From NCBI GenBank assembly GCA_033856515.1, contig JAWVEY010000034.1, positions 186,001 through 250,000 on the forward strand: DNA of 64,000 nt, in the 5' to 3' direction. Below, piece by piece: positions 42,819 to 51,148 of the stretch (within the stretch, counting starts at the first letter, position 1; the number at the start of each line of letters is the position of its first letter). Both the position numbers and the translations under genes were made by a program. Origin of the DNA: JALZKA01 sp033856515 (GTDB taxonomy: Bacteria; Actinomycetota; Thermoleophilia; Solirubrobacterales; 70-9). The notes under the pieces were generated by a model. That model was not told the DNA's origin, ran no database searches, and saw nothing but the letters and a program-made list of their open reading frames with translations.

Positions 42819-43673
42819 GGCCATCTTCTCCAGGCGCTCGGCTAGGCGGTTCATGCCGTGGCGCCTGGCCGAGCGGGCGCCGCCCTTGAAGTTCGTCGGC
42901 GCGTCCTTGGGCCGGTCGATTTTTGCGTCGCGGAGTGTTGCGATGTCGAGGTACGAGCGGATCTCGTCCGCGGTCGAGGTCAGCGTCGTGCGAAGCGCGG
43001 GCCGCTCGATCCGCAGCGCGTTCTGCAGGAGCGCCTCGAGCGAGCCGTGTTCGCGGAGGAGCTCCGCCGCGGTTTTCTCGCCGACCCCTTTGGCGCCGGG
43101 AATCCCGTCGGAGGGGTCGCCGCGGAGGGCGATGAAGTCTGGGACGAGCTCCGGGCCGATGCCGTACCGCGCCTTGACCTCCTTCGGCCCGATCGGCTGG
43201 GCGCCTCGCTTCCCGGTCTGCAGATAGAGAACCGTCACCTGCTTCGACGCGCACTGGAACATGTCGCGATCGCCGGTCAGGAGCAGCGCCTCGCCGCCGG
43301 CCTCCGTCTCGAGGTCCGCGAGCGTGCCCAAGAGGTCGTCGGCTTCCAGGGTGGCGTGACGGCGGACCGTCCAGTCGAAGCCCTCGAAGAAGCTCTTCGT
43401 GCGCTCCCATTGGGGCACGAGCCGCGCCGGCATCTCGGGCCGGTCCGCGTGGTACGCGGGCAGCGCCTTCTTGCGGTACGCGGCCGCTTCGGCGCCAAAA
43501 CACATGACGACCGCGCGCGGGTCGTGCTCCTCGATCTCCGCGAGGACGAGATTGGCAGCGCCGAGGAGCGCGTTGACCGATACGCCCTTCGAATCGGTGA
43601 TCGAGTCGGGCAGCGCGTAGAACGCGCGGTAGAGGAGAGAGGGGGCATCGACGGCCAGGAGGGGCTGGGCCAT
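42804..43673 (-). CDS. 5'-3' exonuclease (Pol I N-terminal domain-like)
   Basis: A 289-residue stand-alone flap/5' nuclease resembling the N-terminal domain of DNA polymerase I. Metal-binding acidic motifs are LLAVDAPSLLYRAFYA, RHATLEADDLLGTLA and LLLTGDRDMFQ, followed by the helix-hairpin-helix segment DPSDGIPGAKGVGEKTAAELL. These enzymes remove RNA primers and 5' flaps. ATG 43673 and the following hydrolase start are divergent with only 23 bases between, so both promoters must overlap. Confidence 0.92.
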   Translation of the reverse strand: MAQPLLAVDAPSLLYRAFYALPDSITDSKGVSVNALLGAANLVLAEIEEHDPRAVVMCFGAEAAAYRKKALPAYHADRPEMPARLVPQWERTKSFFEGFDWTVRRHATLEADDLLGTLADLETEAGGEALLLTGDRDMFQCASKQVTVLYLQTGKRGAQPIGPKEVKARYGIGPELVPDFIALRGDPSDGIPGAKGVGEKTAAELLREHGSLEALLQNALRIERPALRTTLTSTADEIRSYLDIATLRDAKIDRPKDAPTNFKGGARSARRHGMNRLAERLEKMASAGA

Positions 43674-43696
43674 GGGGGCAAGGTACTTTGCGAGCG

Positions 43697-44590
43697 ATGA
43701 GGAGTGCCGAGCTGGAACAGATAACCGAGTTGCTCCTAGAACAGCGGCGCTCGTCTGATCCAGCCACCCGGACGATTGAGGAGCGACGCCAGCGACTGGA
43801 CGGGCTGGCGGACATCTTTCCCTTGCCCGATGACGTTGAGCGCGCTGAGATCGACGTCGGAGGAGTGCCGAGCGTCAGGCTCACGCCGCCCGGCGCCGGC
43901 GAGGACGTTCTCCTCTACATACATGGCGGCGGCTACGGCGGCGGCTCCGCGCGGTCACATTCCGAGATGGCGGCGCGGCTCGCACGAGCGGCGGGTGCGG
44001 TCGCGGTGCTGCCCGAGTACCGGCTCGCGCCCGAGCATCCGTTCCCGGCGGCGTTCGACGACGCGATCGCTGCGTACCGCGCGCTCCTCGACGAGGCGGG
44101 CGGAGACGCGAGCCGGATCGTCCTGGGCGGGGATTCGGCGGGCGGCGGGCTCGCGGTGGCCATGAGCGTGGCGCTCCGTGACGCCGGCGAGCATCTTCCG
44201 CGCGCGCTCGTACTCCTCTCGCCATGGCTCGACCTGACCTGCACCAGCCCGTCGTGGGACTCGCGTTTCGAGGGCGATCCGGTCCTCGACCACTCTCTTC
44301 GCGATGCGGCCGAGCGCTACCTCGACGGCGCAGATGCCCGCGATCCGCTGTGCTCGCCGCTCTTCGCCGACCTGTCCGGTCTGCCGCCCACCCTGGTCCT
44401 TGTCGGCACGCACGAGATCCTCTATGACGATTCGGTGAGCTTCGCCGAGTCAGCAAGCGAGCAGGGGGTGGACGTTGAGCTCGAGATCGGCCACGAGCTC
44501 ATTCACGTATGGCCGATCTTCCCGATCACGCCGGAGGCTGTAGCCTCAACTGTGCGCATAGGTCGTTTCCTGGGAGCCCAAAGCGGTTAA
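43697..44590 (+). CDS. Alpha/beta hydrolase of the hormone-sensitive lipase (HSL) family
   Basis: A 297-residue esterase. HSL hallmarks are HGGG (76-79, oxyanion hole) and GDSAGG (145-150, nucleophile Ser147), with a late Asp in GTHEILYDDS and His in ELIHVWP completing the triad. These enzymes hydrolyse short-chain esters in the cytoplasm. ATG 43697 is chosen rather than TTG 43688. It precedes the desaturase gene by 64 bases that include an inverted TTAGG/CCTAA pair. Confidence 0.88.
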   Translation: MRSAELEQITELLLEQRRSSDPATRTIEERRQRLDGLADIFPLPDDVERAEIDVGGVPSVRLTPPGAGEDVLLYIHGGGYGGGSARSHSEMAARLARAAGAVAVLPEYRLAPEHPFPAAFDDAIAAYRALLDEAGGDASRIVLGGDSAGGGLAVAMSVALRDAGEHLPRALVLLSPWLDLTCTSPSWDSRFEGDPVLDHSLRDAAERYLDGADARDPLCSPLFADLSGLPPTLVLVGTHEILYDDSVSFAESASEQGVDVELEIGHELIHVWPIFPITPEAVASTVRIGRFLGAQSG

Positions 44591-44615
44591 CAGAGACGTA
44601 TCATGAACTGGGTGT

Positions 44616-44629
44616 TAGGTCACCCTAAT
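44616..44629. promoter_or_regulatory. TTAGG-TCAC-CCTAA inverted repeat upstream of the desaturase
   Basis: A perfect five-base inverted repeat (six of seven bases if extended), 26 bases before the desaturase ATG, overlapping a TAATAT that could serve as a -10 box. It may be an operator controlling the desaturase. It is too short for a standard IdeR/DtxR box. Confidence 0.35.
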
Positions 44630-44654
44630 ATGATCCACTAGCCTGCGCCCCAAG

Positions 44655-45707
44655 ATGACGACCGCAACCATCACCCCAACCCGTAAGCGTCCCGAGTGGG
44701 CGATCGCCCTCGACCCGTATTCCCGCCCAATCGCGTGGAGGACGTGGCTCGACATCTTCACGTCGATCGTGCCCTACATCGCGCTGTCCGTCGTCATGTA
44801 CCTCCTGCTCGACGTCTCGTACTGGCTGGTTCTCGCTGTTGCGATCCCGGCCTCGGGCTTCCTCCTTCGGACCTTCATCCTCTTCCACGACGCCACGCAC
44901 GGTTCGCTGTTCGAATCGCGCAAGGTGAACAACGCGTGGGGCGTGGGCCTCGGGCTCGTTGTGATGCACCCGTTCAGCAACTGGCGCTGGCACCACGCCG
45001 CCCACCACGGGAGCGCCGGCGACCTGGACCGCCGCGGCCAAGGCGACGTGCCCACGATGACCGTCGCGGAGTGGGACGCGGCTTCGCCGATGAAAAAGAC
45101 CGCCTACTGGCTCTTTCGCCACCCGGCAGTCATGTTCACGATCGGCCCGCTCTGGTCGCTTGTGATCGGGCCCCGCATCCCGCCGAAGAACGCGTCGAAG
45201 AAGCTGCGCCGGAGCGTCCACATGACCAACCTCGCGCTCCTGGTAATCGTCGGTGGCATCTGCTTCCTCATCGGCCCGATCGACTACCTCCTGATCCAGG
45301 TGCCGACGGTGTTCATGGCCGGCTCGGCCGGCGTGTGGCTCTTCTATGTCCAGCACCAGTTCGAGGACGTCTACTGGGAAAACGCGGACGCATGGAGCTA
45401 CGAGGCGTCGGCGCTCGAGGGCAGCTCCTATCTCAAGCTGCCGCAGCCGCTTCAATTCTTCACCGGCAACATCGGCCTTCACCACGTCCACCACCTGAAC
45501 GCGCGCATTCCCAACTACAACCTGCAGCGCGCCCACGACGACGTCGAGCTGTTCCATTCCGTTCCCGTCCTCACTCTCTGGGACGGCATAAAGGCCACCC
45601 GCCTCAAGCTCTGGGACGAGGAGCGGGGCCGCCTGGTGACCTTTGCCCAGGCGCGCCGCAACGCGCGTCGCGCGCCCTCTGAGATTCCTTCAGCTACTCT
45701 CTCGTAG
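44655..45707 (+). CDS. Membrane fatty acid desaturase (acyl-lipid type)
   Basis: A 350-residue integral membrane di-iron desaturase. The three histidine boxes are HDATH (78-82), HHAAHH (113-118) and LHHVHHLN in the C-terminal third. Hydrophobic segments flank them (about 35-60, 62-75, 205-240). It introduces a double bond into membrane fatty acyl chains, a means of adapting fluidity. Box spacing resembles the Delta-12/omega-3 or DesA-like group rather than acyl-ACP desaturases. Redox partner genes are not adjacent. It is likely regulated by temperature or a lipid-responsive repressor, given the inverted repeat upstream. Confidence 0.92.
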   Translation: MTTATITPTRKRPEWAIALDPYSRPIAWRTWLDIFTSIVPYIALSVVMYLLLDVSYWLVLAVAIPASGFLLRTFILFHDATHGSLFESRKVNNAWGVGLGLVVMHPFSNWRWHHAAHHGSAGDLDRRGQGDVPTMTVAEWDAASPMKKTAYWLFRHPAVMFTIGPLWSLVIGPRIPPKNASKKLRRSVHMTNLALLVIVGGICFLIGPIDYLLIQVPTVFMAGSAGVWLFYVQHQFEDVYWENADAWSYEASALEGSSYLKLPQPLQFFTGNIGLHHVHHLNARIPNYNLQRAHDDVELFHSVPVLTLWDGIKATRLKLWDEERGRLVTFAQARRNARRAPSEIPSATLS

Positions 45708-45771
45708 CGGAGGAGTCAATCGCTGTTCGCGCACGGAGTGGCGCGAGCACATTCGTGCAGGGAGGCTTGCG

Positions 45772-48177
45772 TTGAGGAAGTTCGTCGCTATCAAGAGGTG
45801 TCTGGCCGGTCTGGCCGCTGGAGTCGCATTGCTTTGCGTCCCGAGCGCCGCACAGGCGGAGATCACCCAGGTCTTCACCGACACCGCCACGCCAGTGGAC
45901 TGCACCGTCCAGGCTGCACCTAACGCGGGCGTCCGCTTCTGCACCAACCAGACCGGCGAGGACCGCTCGACGATTCCGACCTTCGACGGCGTCCCGATCG
46001 ACGTCAACGTTGCATTCCCGCCCGAGCCGGAAAGCGGCCCCGACGGCCCGTATCCGACCGTGATGATGTTCCACGGCTACGGAGGCTCAAAGCTCGGCAT
46101 CGGCTCCATGAAGCGCTGGCTTGACCAGGGCTACGCGACCTTCTCGATGACCACTCGCGGCTTCAACCAGTCATGCGGAACGGCGGCCTCGCGGCTTGCC
46201 GGCGGCGCTGCGTGCGACGACGGCTACGTGCGCCTGATGGACACGCGCTACGAGGTGCGCGACGCGCAGGACTTCATCGCTCTGCTCGTCGACGAGGGCC
46301 TTGTGGACCCGGGCGCGATCGGTGCAACCGGAGGCTCGTACGGCGGCGGCATGTCAATGGCGCTTGCCACTCTCAAGAACCGCCAGATGCTTCCCGACGG
46401 GAGCCTCATTCCGTGGGAGAGCCCCGACGGCACCGATCTCGAGATCGCCGCCGCGGCGCCCGAGATTCCCTGGACCGACCTTGCGTACTCGCTGGTGCCG
46501 AACGGCGGCACCCTCGACTACATCGCCGACGCTCCCTACTTCGGCCACATCGACGCGGTCGGGGTTGAGAAGAAGGGGTGGGTCAACCAGCTCTACACGG
46601 GCCCTGTATTCGGCCAGATCGGTTACTACTCCGACCCGGGCCAGGACCCGGACGCCGACCTAGCGACCTGGAAGTTCCTGCTCGATCAGGGCGGCCCCTA
46701 TGGCCAGGACGTGCGCGACATCATCGACGAGATCGCGACCCACCACTCGTCGTACTACATCGACGACTCGATCCAGCCCGCTCCGCTCCTCATCTCGAGC
46801 GGCTTTACGGACGATCTCTTCCCGACCGCCGAGGCAGCCCGGTTCTACAACCGGACGCTGACCACGTATCCGGACGCGGACATCGCGCTGACCTTCGCCG
46901 ACTTCGGCCATCCGCGCGGCCAGAACCAGGCGGCGTCGGCCCAGTACATCGGCGCCCGCGAGAACGCGTGGTTCGCCCACTACCTGAAGGGCCAGGGCAC
47001 AGAGCCCGTCCAAGGCGTTGACGCGCTGACGCAGGTATGCGGAGGCCCGCCCGCCGGGCCGTTCCACGCCGATGACCTCTCCGGTCTGGCTCCAGGCGAG
47101 ATCACGTTCACGTCACCCGCTGCTCAGCAGGTCGTGGCGAACGGTTCGGTCCTGTTCGGAACCGACTTCTCGGGCGACTTCCCGACGCCGCCCAACCCGA
47201 ACTCGTGCAAGACCGTCGGCGCCGGCGACAGCCCGGCCGCTGCCATGTACAAGCTGCCCGCAGCACCGGCCGCCGGCTACACGCTGCTCGGCTCGCCCAC
47301 GGTGATCGCGACGTTCGATTCGACCACCGAGAACAACCAGGTGGCCGCGAGGCTCATGGACATCGCCCCGAACGGCGACCAGAAGCTGATCGCACGCGCG
47401 CTCTGGCGCCCCGCGACGGGTAGCGATGAGCCCCAAGTGTTCCAGCTCAACGCGAACGGCTGGAAGTTCGAGGACGGCCACATCCCCAAGCTCGAGCTGC
47501 TGCCGGTGGACAGCCCGTATGCCGGTCCGGCGACGGGTCAGACCAACATCGGTGTTTCAGACCTCGAGCTGCGGCTGCCCGTCGTCGAGAGCCCCGGAGC
47601 TCTCAGCGGGCTCGTCACGGCTCCGGCCGAGAAGATCCTGCCCGGTACGACTCAGCTCGCGCCCGGCTTCGATTCCGGCCCCCCGGTGACGAGGTTCGTC
47701 TTGACGCCGGAGGAGATCTCGACCGACGCTAGCCCCACCTTCGACTACATGTCGTCGGACGTCGGCTCGACGTATGAGTGCCGGCTCGACTCCAACCAGG
47801 AGGCTGACTTCGACCCCTGCCCGCGCAACAACACGCTGGCGGTTGGCGAAGGTGAGCACGTCTTCGAGGTGCGCGCGGTCGATCAGGACACGAACGTCGA
47901 CCCGACCCCGATCTCGTTCACGTTCACGGTCGACACCACAGCTCCCGACACGACCGCCAAGGCCAAGGCGGGCAACGGCAAGAGCCAGAAGGTCACGTTC
48001 GAATCCAACGAGGACGGCGCCACGTTCGAATGCAAGCTCAAGAAGAAGCCGTGGGAGGCTTGCGAGTCGCCCAAGAAGATCGATAACCCGGGCAAGTCGA
48101 AGTGGCTCAAGGTGCGAGCGACCGACCGCGCGGGCAACGTCGACGACTCGCCGGCCAAGGCAAAGTTCAAGGACTAG
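45772..48177 (+). CDS. Secreted S15/CocE-like hydrolase with C-terminal beta domains
   Basis: An exported serine hydrolase of 801 residues. TTG 45772 is chosen because GGAGG lies six bases upstream and a signal peptide (RKFVAIKRCLAGLAAG... cut after PSAAQA, residue 29) starts there. The catalytic domain has MMFHGYGGS, nucleophile Ser189 in GGSYGGG, and a later Asp in FTDDLFPTAEA and His in FGHPRGQ. A galactose-binding-like middle domain follows, as in Xaa-Pro dipeptidyl-peptidase/CocE enzymes. The last 170 residues carry two Ig-like segments (DASPTFDYMSSD... and KVTFESNEDGATFECKL) with paired Cys. Peptide or ester substrate unknown. Confidence 0.85.
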   Translation: MRKFVAIKRCLAGLAAGVALLCVPSAAQAEITQVFTDTATPVDCTVQAAPNAGVRFCTNQTGEDRSTIPTFDGVPIDVNVAFPPEPESGPDGPYPTVMMFHGYGGSKLGIGSMKRWLDQGYATFSMTTRGFNQSCGTAASRLAGGAACDDGYVRLMDTRYEVRDAQDFIALLVDEGLVDPGAIGATGGSYGGGMSMALATLKNRQMLPDGSLIPWESPDGTDLEIAAAAPEIPWTDLAYSLVPNGGTLDYIADAPYFGHIDAVGVEKKGWVNQLYTGPVFGQIGYYSDPGQDPDADLATWKFLLDQGGPYGQDVRDIIDEIATHHSSYYIDDSIQPAPLLISSGFTDDLFPTAEAARFYNRTLTTYPDADIALTFADFGHPRGQNQAASAQYIGARENAWFAHYLKGQGTEPVQGVDALTQVCGGPPAGPFHADDLSGLAPGEITFTSPAAQQVVANGSVLFGTDFSGDFPTPPNPNSCKTVGAGDSPAAAMYKLPAAPAAGYTLLGSPTVIATFDSTTENNQVAARLMDIAPNGDQKLIARALWRPATGSDEPQVFQLNANGWKFEDGHIPKLELLPVDSPYAGPATGQTNIGVSDLELRLPVVESPGALSGLVTAPAEKILPGTTQLAPGFDSGPPVTRFVLTPEEISTDASPTFDYMSSDVGSTYECRLDSNQEADFDPCPRNNTLAVGEGEHVFEVRAVDQDTNVDPTPISFTFTVDTTAPDTTAKAKAGNGKSQKVTFESNEDGATFECKLKKKPWEACESPKKIDNPGKSKWLKVRATDRAGNVDDSPAKAKFKD

Positions 48178-48199
48178 CGCTCGGTTGTAGTCTGCGCGC

Positions 48200-48685
48200 A
48201 TGGGTCTATTCGGAAAGTCAAAACAGCAGAAGGCCGCCGATCTCATGGCGACTGGGTCCAAAGGCGTCGGCACCGTCGTGTCGGTGCGCGACACGGGGAC
48301 GACCATTAACGACAATCCGCGTGTCGAGATGGTCTTCCGCGTCGAGCCGCTCGACGGAAGCGCGACGATGGACCTGTCGAAGAAGACCACCGTGTCGCGC
48401 GTGGAGATCCCGCGGCAGGGCGATCGCTATCCCGTCTGGTACGACCCGGCGGATGCGAGCACCTGGGCCTACGCGACAGTCGCCGACGAGTCCGGCCGCG
48501 AGAACCTCCGCCAGATGTTCGGCGCCGCCGCTGACTCGTTCGTGGGGATGGGCACGCCCGCCGCGCCGGCTGGAGGCGGTGGCCAGGACGTCGCCGCGCA
48601 GCTGACCCAGCTCGCCGACCTCAAGAGCCAGGGACTCCTCACCGACGAGGAGTTCGAGGCCCAGAAGGCCAAGCTGCTCGGCTAG
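48200..48685 (+). CDS. SHOCT domain protein
   Basis: A 161-residue protein starting MGLFGKSKQQ. A DUF3592-like beta region (VGTVVSVRDTGTTINDNPRVEMVF to YPVWYDPADAS) occupies about residues 20-95, and the last 35 residues form the SHOCT motif (LADLKSQGLLTDEEFEAQKAKLL), a short oligomerisation helix pair. No membrane segment is seen, although relatives are often membrane-tethered. It follows the S15-like gene by 22 bases on the same strand and ends before a GTGCCAGGCACC repeat. Role unknown. Confidence 0.8.
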   Translation: MGLFGKSKQQKAADLMATGSKGVGTVVSVRDTGTTINDNPRVEMVFRVEPLDGSATMDLSKKTTVSRVEIPRQGDRYPVWYDPADASTWAYATVADESGRENLRQMFGAAADSFVGMGTPAAPAGGGGQDVAAQLTQLADLKSQGLLTDEEFEAQKAKLLG

Positions 48686-48689
48686 TCCC

Positions 48690-48714
48690 GGTGCCAGGCA
48701 CCGTGCCAGGCACC
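48690..48714. repeat. GTGCCAGGCACC tandem pair, locus 3
   Basis: Two adjacent copies of GTGCCAGGCACC (GGTGCCAGGCACC then GTGCCAGGCACC), the reverse complement of the elements at 9192 and 32194. It lies between the convergent SHOCT and cyclase genes. Confidence 0.7.
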
Positions 48715-48721
48715 AAGGCGT

Positions 48722-49561
48722 TCAGGAACTGACGCGAATCGAATAGACCTTGACCTCGGCCGGGACGCCCTTGGCGCGGAACATGCGCTTGCGGCGGGCC
48801 TTGACCGAGTTCTCGTCGAGTTCAGCGAGCACCTTGTCCGTGGCGAGGATCTCGCCGCCGGTCGCTGCCTCGGCGACGCGCGCGGCGATGTTCACGTCCA
48901 CGCCGAAGTAGTCGTCGCCCACGCGCTCGGGGCGGCCAACGTGCATGCCCGCGCGGAGCATCGGGCGGTAGCCGGCGACCTCGATCTCCTCGAGGCGGCT
49001 CTGCGCCTCCCTGACGGCGGACAGCGCGTCCGTGGGATCTGCGAAGACGGCCATCATCCCGTCGCCCAGGCGCTTGACGACCTTGCCCGTGTTTTCGGCA
49101 ACCGGGGGCTCGATCGCCTGCGAGACCTTGCGGAGCAGATCCACCGCCGCTGCGTCGCCCGCCTTCATCGACCAGTTCGAGAACTCGACGAGGTCAGTGA
49201 AGAGGATCGTTAAATCGGCCTTCACCGGGATGCGACCGGCGGTCTGGCCCATCGCGTCCCAGACCTGGAGCGCGGTCAGCCCCGCCTCGCGCAGGACGCT
49301 CGGTCTCTCGGCCGTCGCCTCGGAGAGCCGGCGCCCGATCTGCTGGCTCGACTTCTCGCCCGCTGTTGACAAGGGGTCTTCGCCGAAGTTTGAATCGCCC
49401 GGCAATGCCTTGCGTAATGCCTTCGCGGCAGCGATCAGCCGCGGGTCGGTCGCGATCTTCGCGCTCTTCGAATCGACCGTCTCGTCGTCGGCCTCTGCGA
49501 TCTCATCGCCGGTCGGCTCGTCTGCCTCGTCGCCGGGTGGTGTCTCGTCGGACTCCGTCAC
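48722..49561 (-). CDS. Adenylate/guanylate cyclase domain protein (class III)
   Basis: A 279-residue protein. An acidic N-terminal region (about 1-45) and a helical stretch lead into the class III cyclase catalytic domain from about residue 115: LTILFTDLVEFS with the metal-binding Asp, VVKRLGDGMMAVF with the second Asp, and AGMHVGRPERVGDDYFGVDVNIAARV, where Asn and Arg stabilise the transition state. The product would be cAMP or cGMP. No transmembrane segment or HAMP domain is visible, so it is a cytosolic form. Divergent from the SDR by 41 bases. Confidence 0.87.
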   Translation of the reverse strand: MTESDETPPGDEADEPTGDEIAEADDETVDSKSAKIATDPRLIAAAKALRKALPGDSNFGEDPLSTAGEKSSQQIGRRLSEATAERPSVLREAGLTALQVWDAMGQTAGRIPVKADLTILFTDLVEFSNWSMKAGDAAAVDLLRKVSQAIEPPVAENTGKVVKRLGDGMMAVFADPTDALSAVREAQSRLEEIEVAGYRPMLRAGMHVGRPERVGDDYFGVDVNIAARVAEAATGGEILATDKVLAELDENSVKARRKRMFRAKGVPAEVKVYSIRVSS

Positions 49562-49602
49562 GCGCCCATCTTGGCAAGTGTGCGCGGCCTAAGATCGCCT
49601 GA

Positions 49603-50364
49603 ATGGGCGAGGCAGACCTCAGCGGCAAGCGAATCGCGCTCGTGACGGGTGCGTCGAGCGGCATCGGCGCTGCAACCGTGCGCGCCCTGGCGACCGCCGG
49701 CTTCCACACGGTCTCCGCCGCGCGGCGACTCGAGCGCTGCCGCGAGTTGGCCGACGAGGTCGGCGGCGATGCGCTCGAGCTCGATGTGACCGACCCGGCG
49801 TCCGCCGGCGCCTTGACCGACGCGCTGCCCGAGGTCGACGTCATCGTCCACTCCGCGGGCGGAGCGCTCGGCCTCGAGCCCGTGGCCGAGGCCGACGAGG
49901 CCAAGTGGCTCGAGATGTTCGAGACCAACGTGTTGGGAGTTGAGCGGGTAACGAAGGCGCTCCTGCCCGCCCTTGAGCGGGGTGGGGGAGGGCACATCGT
50001 CGTGATCGGTTCGGTGGCAGGGGTCGAGGTCTACCCCGGCGGTGGCGGCTACACCGCCGCAAAGCACGCGGCCAACGCTCTGACGCGGACCCTCCGGCTG
50101 GAGCTGCTCGGCAAACCGATCCGCGTCACCGAGATCGCGCCCGGGCTGGTCGAGACCGAGTTCGCACTCGTCCGCTTCGATGGCGACGAAGAAAAGGCGA
50201 CGAAGGTCTACGAGGGCCTGGAGCCGCTGACCGCCGAGGACGTCGCCGAGACGATCGCCTTCGCCGTCACCCGCCCGCCCCACGTGAACATCGACTACCT
50301 GGCGGTCAAGCCAACCGCCCAGGCCACGGCTAGAGACGTCCACCGCACCACGGGTGGCGCCTAA
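49603..50364 (+). CDS. Short-chain dehydrogenase/reductase (SDR)
   Basis: A 253-residue SDR with TGASSGIG at residues 15-22, catalytic Ser137, Tyr150 and Lys154 (YTAAK). The usual NNAG is replaced by HSAG at 83-86. The ending GLVETEFALVRFDGDEEKA and NIDYLAVKPTAQ resembles the NADP-dependent serine/3-hydroxy acid dehydrogenase group (YdfG-like), which oxidises 3-hydroxy acids; this subgrouping is tentative. ATG 49603. The gene end overlaps the convergent small gene by four bases. Confidence 0.85.
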   Translation: MGEADLSGKRIALVTGASSGIGAATVRALATAGFHTVSAARRLERCRELADEVGGDALELDVTDPASAGALTDALPEVDVIVHSAGGALGLEPVAEADEAKWLEMFETNVLGVERVTKALLPALERGGGGHIVVIGSVAGVEVYPGGGGYTAAKHAANALTRTLRLELLGKPIRVTEIAPGLVETEFALVRFDGDEEKATKVYEGLEPLTAEDVAETIAFAVTRPPHVNIDYLAVKPTAQATARDVHRTTGGA

Positions 50365-50600
50365 GACTCCGGCGGCTCCAGCGCTTCGTTTGCCGCCGAC
50401 CAGTTCCCCGGTGGCACGCGCAACGCGATATCGCCGCGGTGAAACTCGTCGAGCTCGTAATCGGAGGTGATCACGGCCTCGAGGCCGGCTTCGTCGAGGA
50501 GCTGGCAGAAGGCTGAGGCGGTCTCCAGGTCTGGAAAGTCGCGGACGACCTCCCAGTCGTCGTAGCTCGCATCGCCGATATGCAGATCGATGTGGGTCAA
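50361..50600 (-). CDS. DUF2007-like small protein
   Basis: A 79-residue protein (MTHIDLHIGD start). The segment WEVVRDFPDLETASAFCQLLDEAGLEAVI followed by FHRGDIALRVPP has the strand-helix-strand pattern of DUF2007 putative signal-transducing proteins. No membrane segment. It lies nine bases downstream of the cyclophilin gene on the same strand, so they may be one transcript. Only the fold-family resemblance is supported. Confidence 0.62.
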   Translation of the reverse strand: MTHIDLHIGDASYDDWEVVRDFPDLETASAFCQLLDEAGLEAVITSDYELDEFHRGDIALRVPPGNWSAANEALEPPES

Positions 50601-50609
50601 AGCGCGGCG

Positions 50610-51068
50610 TCAGTCAGGGAACTCGATGCGCACGATTGTTTGGTCCTCGACGGGGCGGTCGCCCGCGCCCGTCTGGGTGCCTTCGATCGCGTCAACAGCG
50701 TCCATGCCCTCGGTGACCTGGCCGAATACGGTGTGCTTGCCGTCGAGCCACGGCGCGGCGTCGGTCGTGACGATGAAGAACTGCGAGCCGTTCGTGTTGG
50801 GGCCGGCGTTCGCCATCGCGAGGGCGCCGCGGACAACCTTGTTGTCGTTGAACTCGTCCTCGAACTGATAGCCGGGGCCGCCGGTTCCGGTGCCCTGGGG
50901 GCAGCCGCCCTGGATCATGAAGTCCTTGATCACGCGGTGGAAGATGAGGTTGTCGTAGAAGCCGTCCCCTGCGAGCTTCTTGAAGTTCTCCACCGTCTTT
51001 GGAGCGTCGTCGTCGAAGAGCTCGATGGTGATCTGACCTGCGTTGGTGTGCATGTGGGCTGTAGACAT
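50610..51068 (-). CDS. Peptidyl-prolyl cis-trans isomerase, cyclophilin type
   Basis: A 152-residue cytosolic cyclophilin. Active-site segments include NLIFHRVIKDFMIQGG (Arg and Phe of the proline pocket), ALAMANAGPNTNGSQFFI (Gln/Phe) and LDGKHTVFGQV (His). Length and order match bacterial PpiB-type enzymes that catalyse proline isomerisation in folding proteins. ATG 51068. No signal peptide. Divergent from the giant protease gene pair by about 80 bases. Confidence 0.95.
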   Translation of the reverse strand: MSTAHMHTNAGQITIELFDDDAPKTVENFKKLAGDGFYDNLIFHRVIKDFMIQGGCPQGTGTGGPGYQFEDEFNDNKVVRGALAMANAGPNTNGSQFFIVTTDAAPWLDGKHTVFGQVTEGMDAVDAIEGTQTGAGDRPVEDQTIVRIEFPD

Positions 51069-51148
51069 GCCTCCAACCTACCGAGCGTAGGAACCGGCGC
51101 ATGTCGTCGCGTGCGGGTCTAGTGTTTGGCGAGATGGGAGGAGGACGC

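Noticed and set aside
44616..44629. IdeR/DtxR iron box
   Set aside because: The half-sites resemble TTAGG/CCTAA but the 19-bp consensus is not met; the dyad is only 14 bp.
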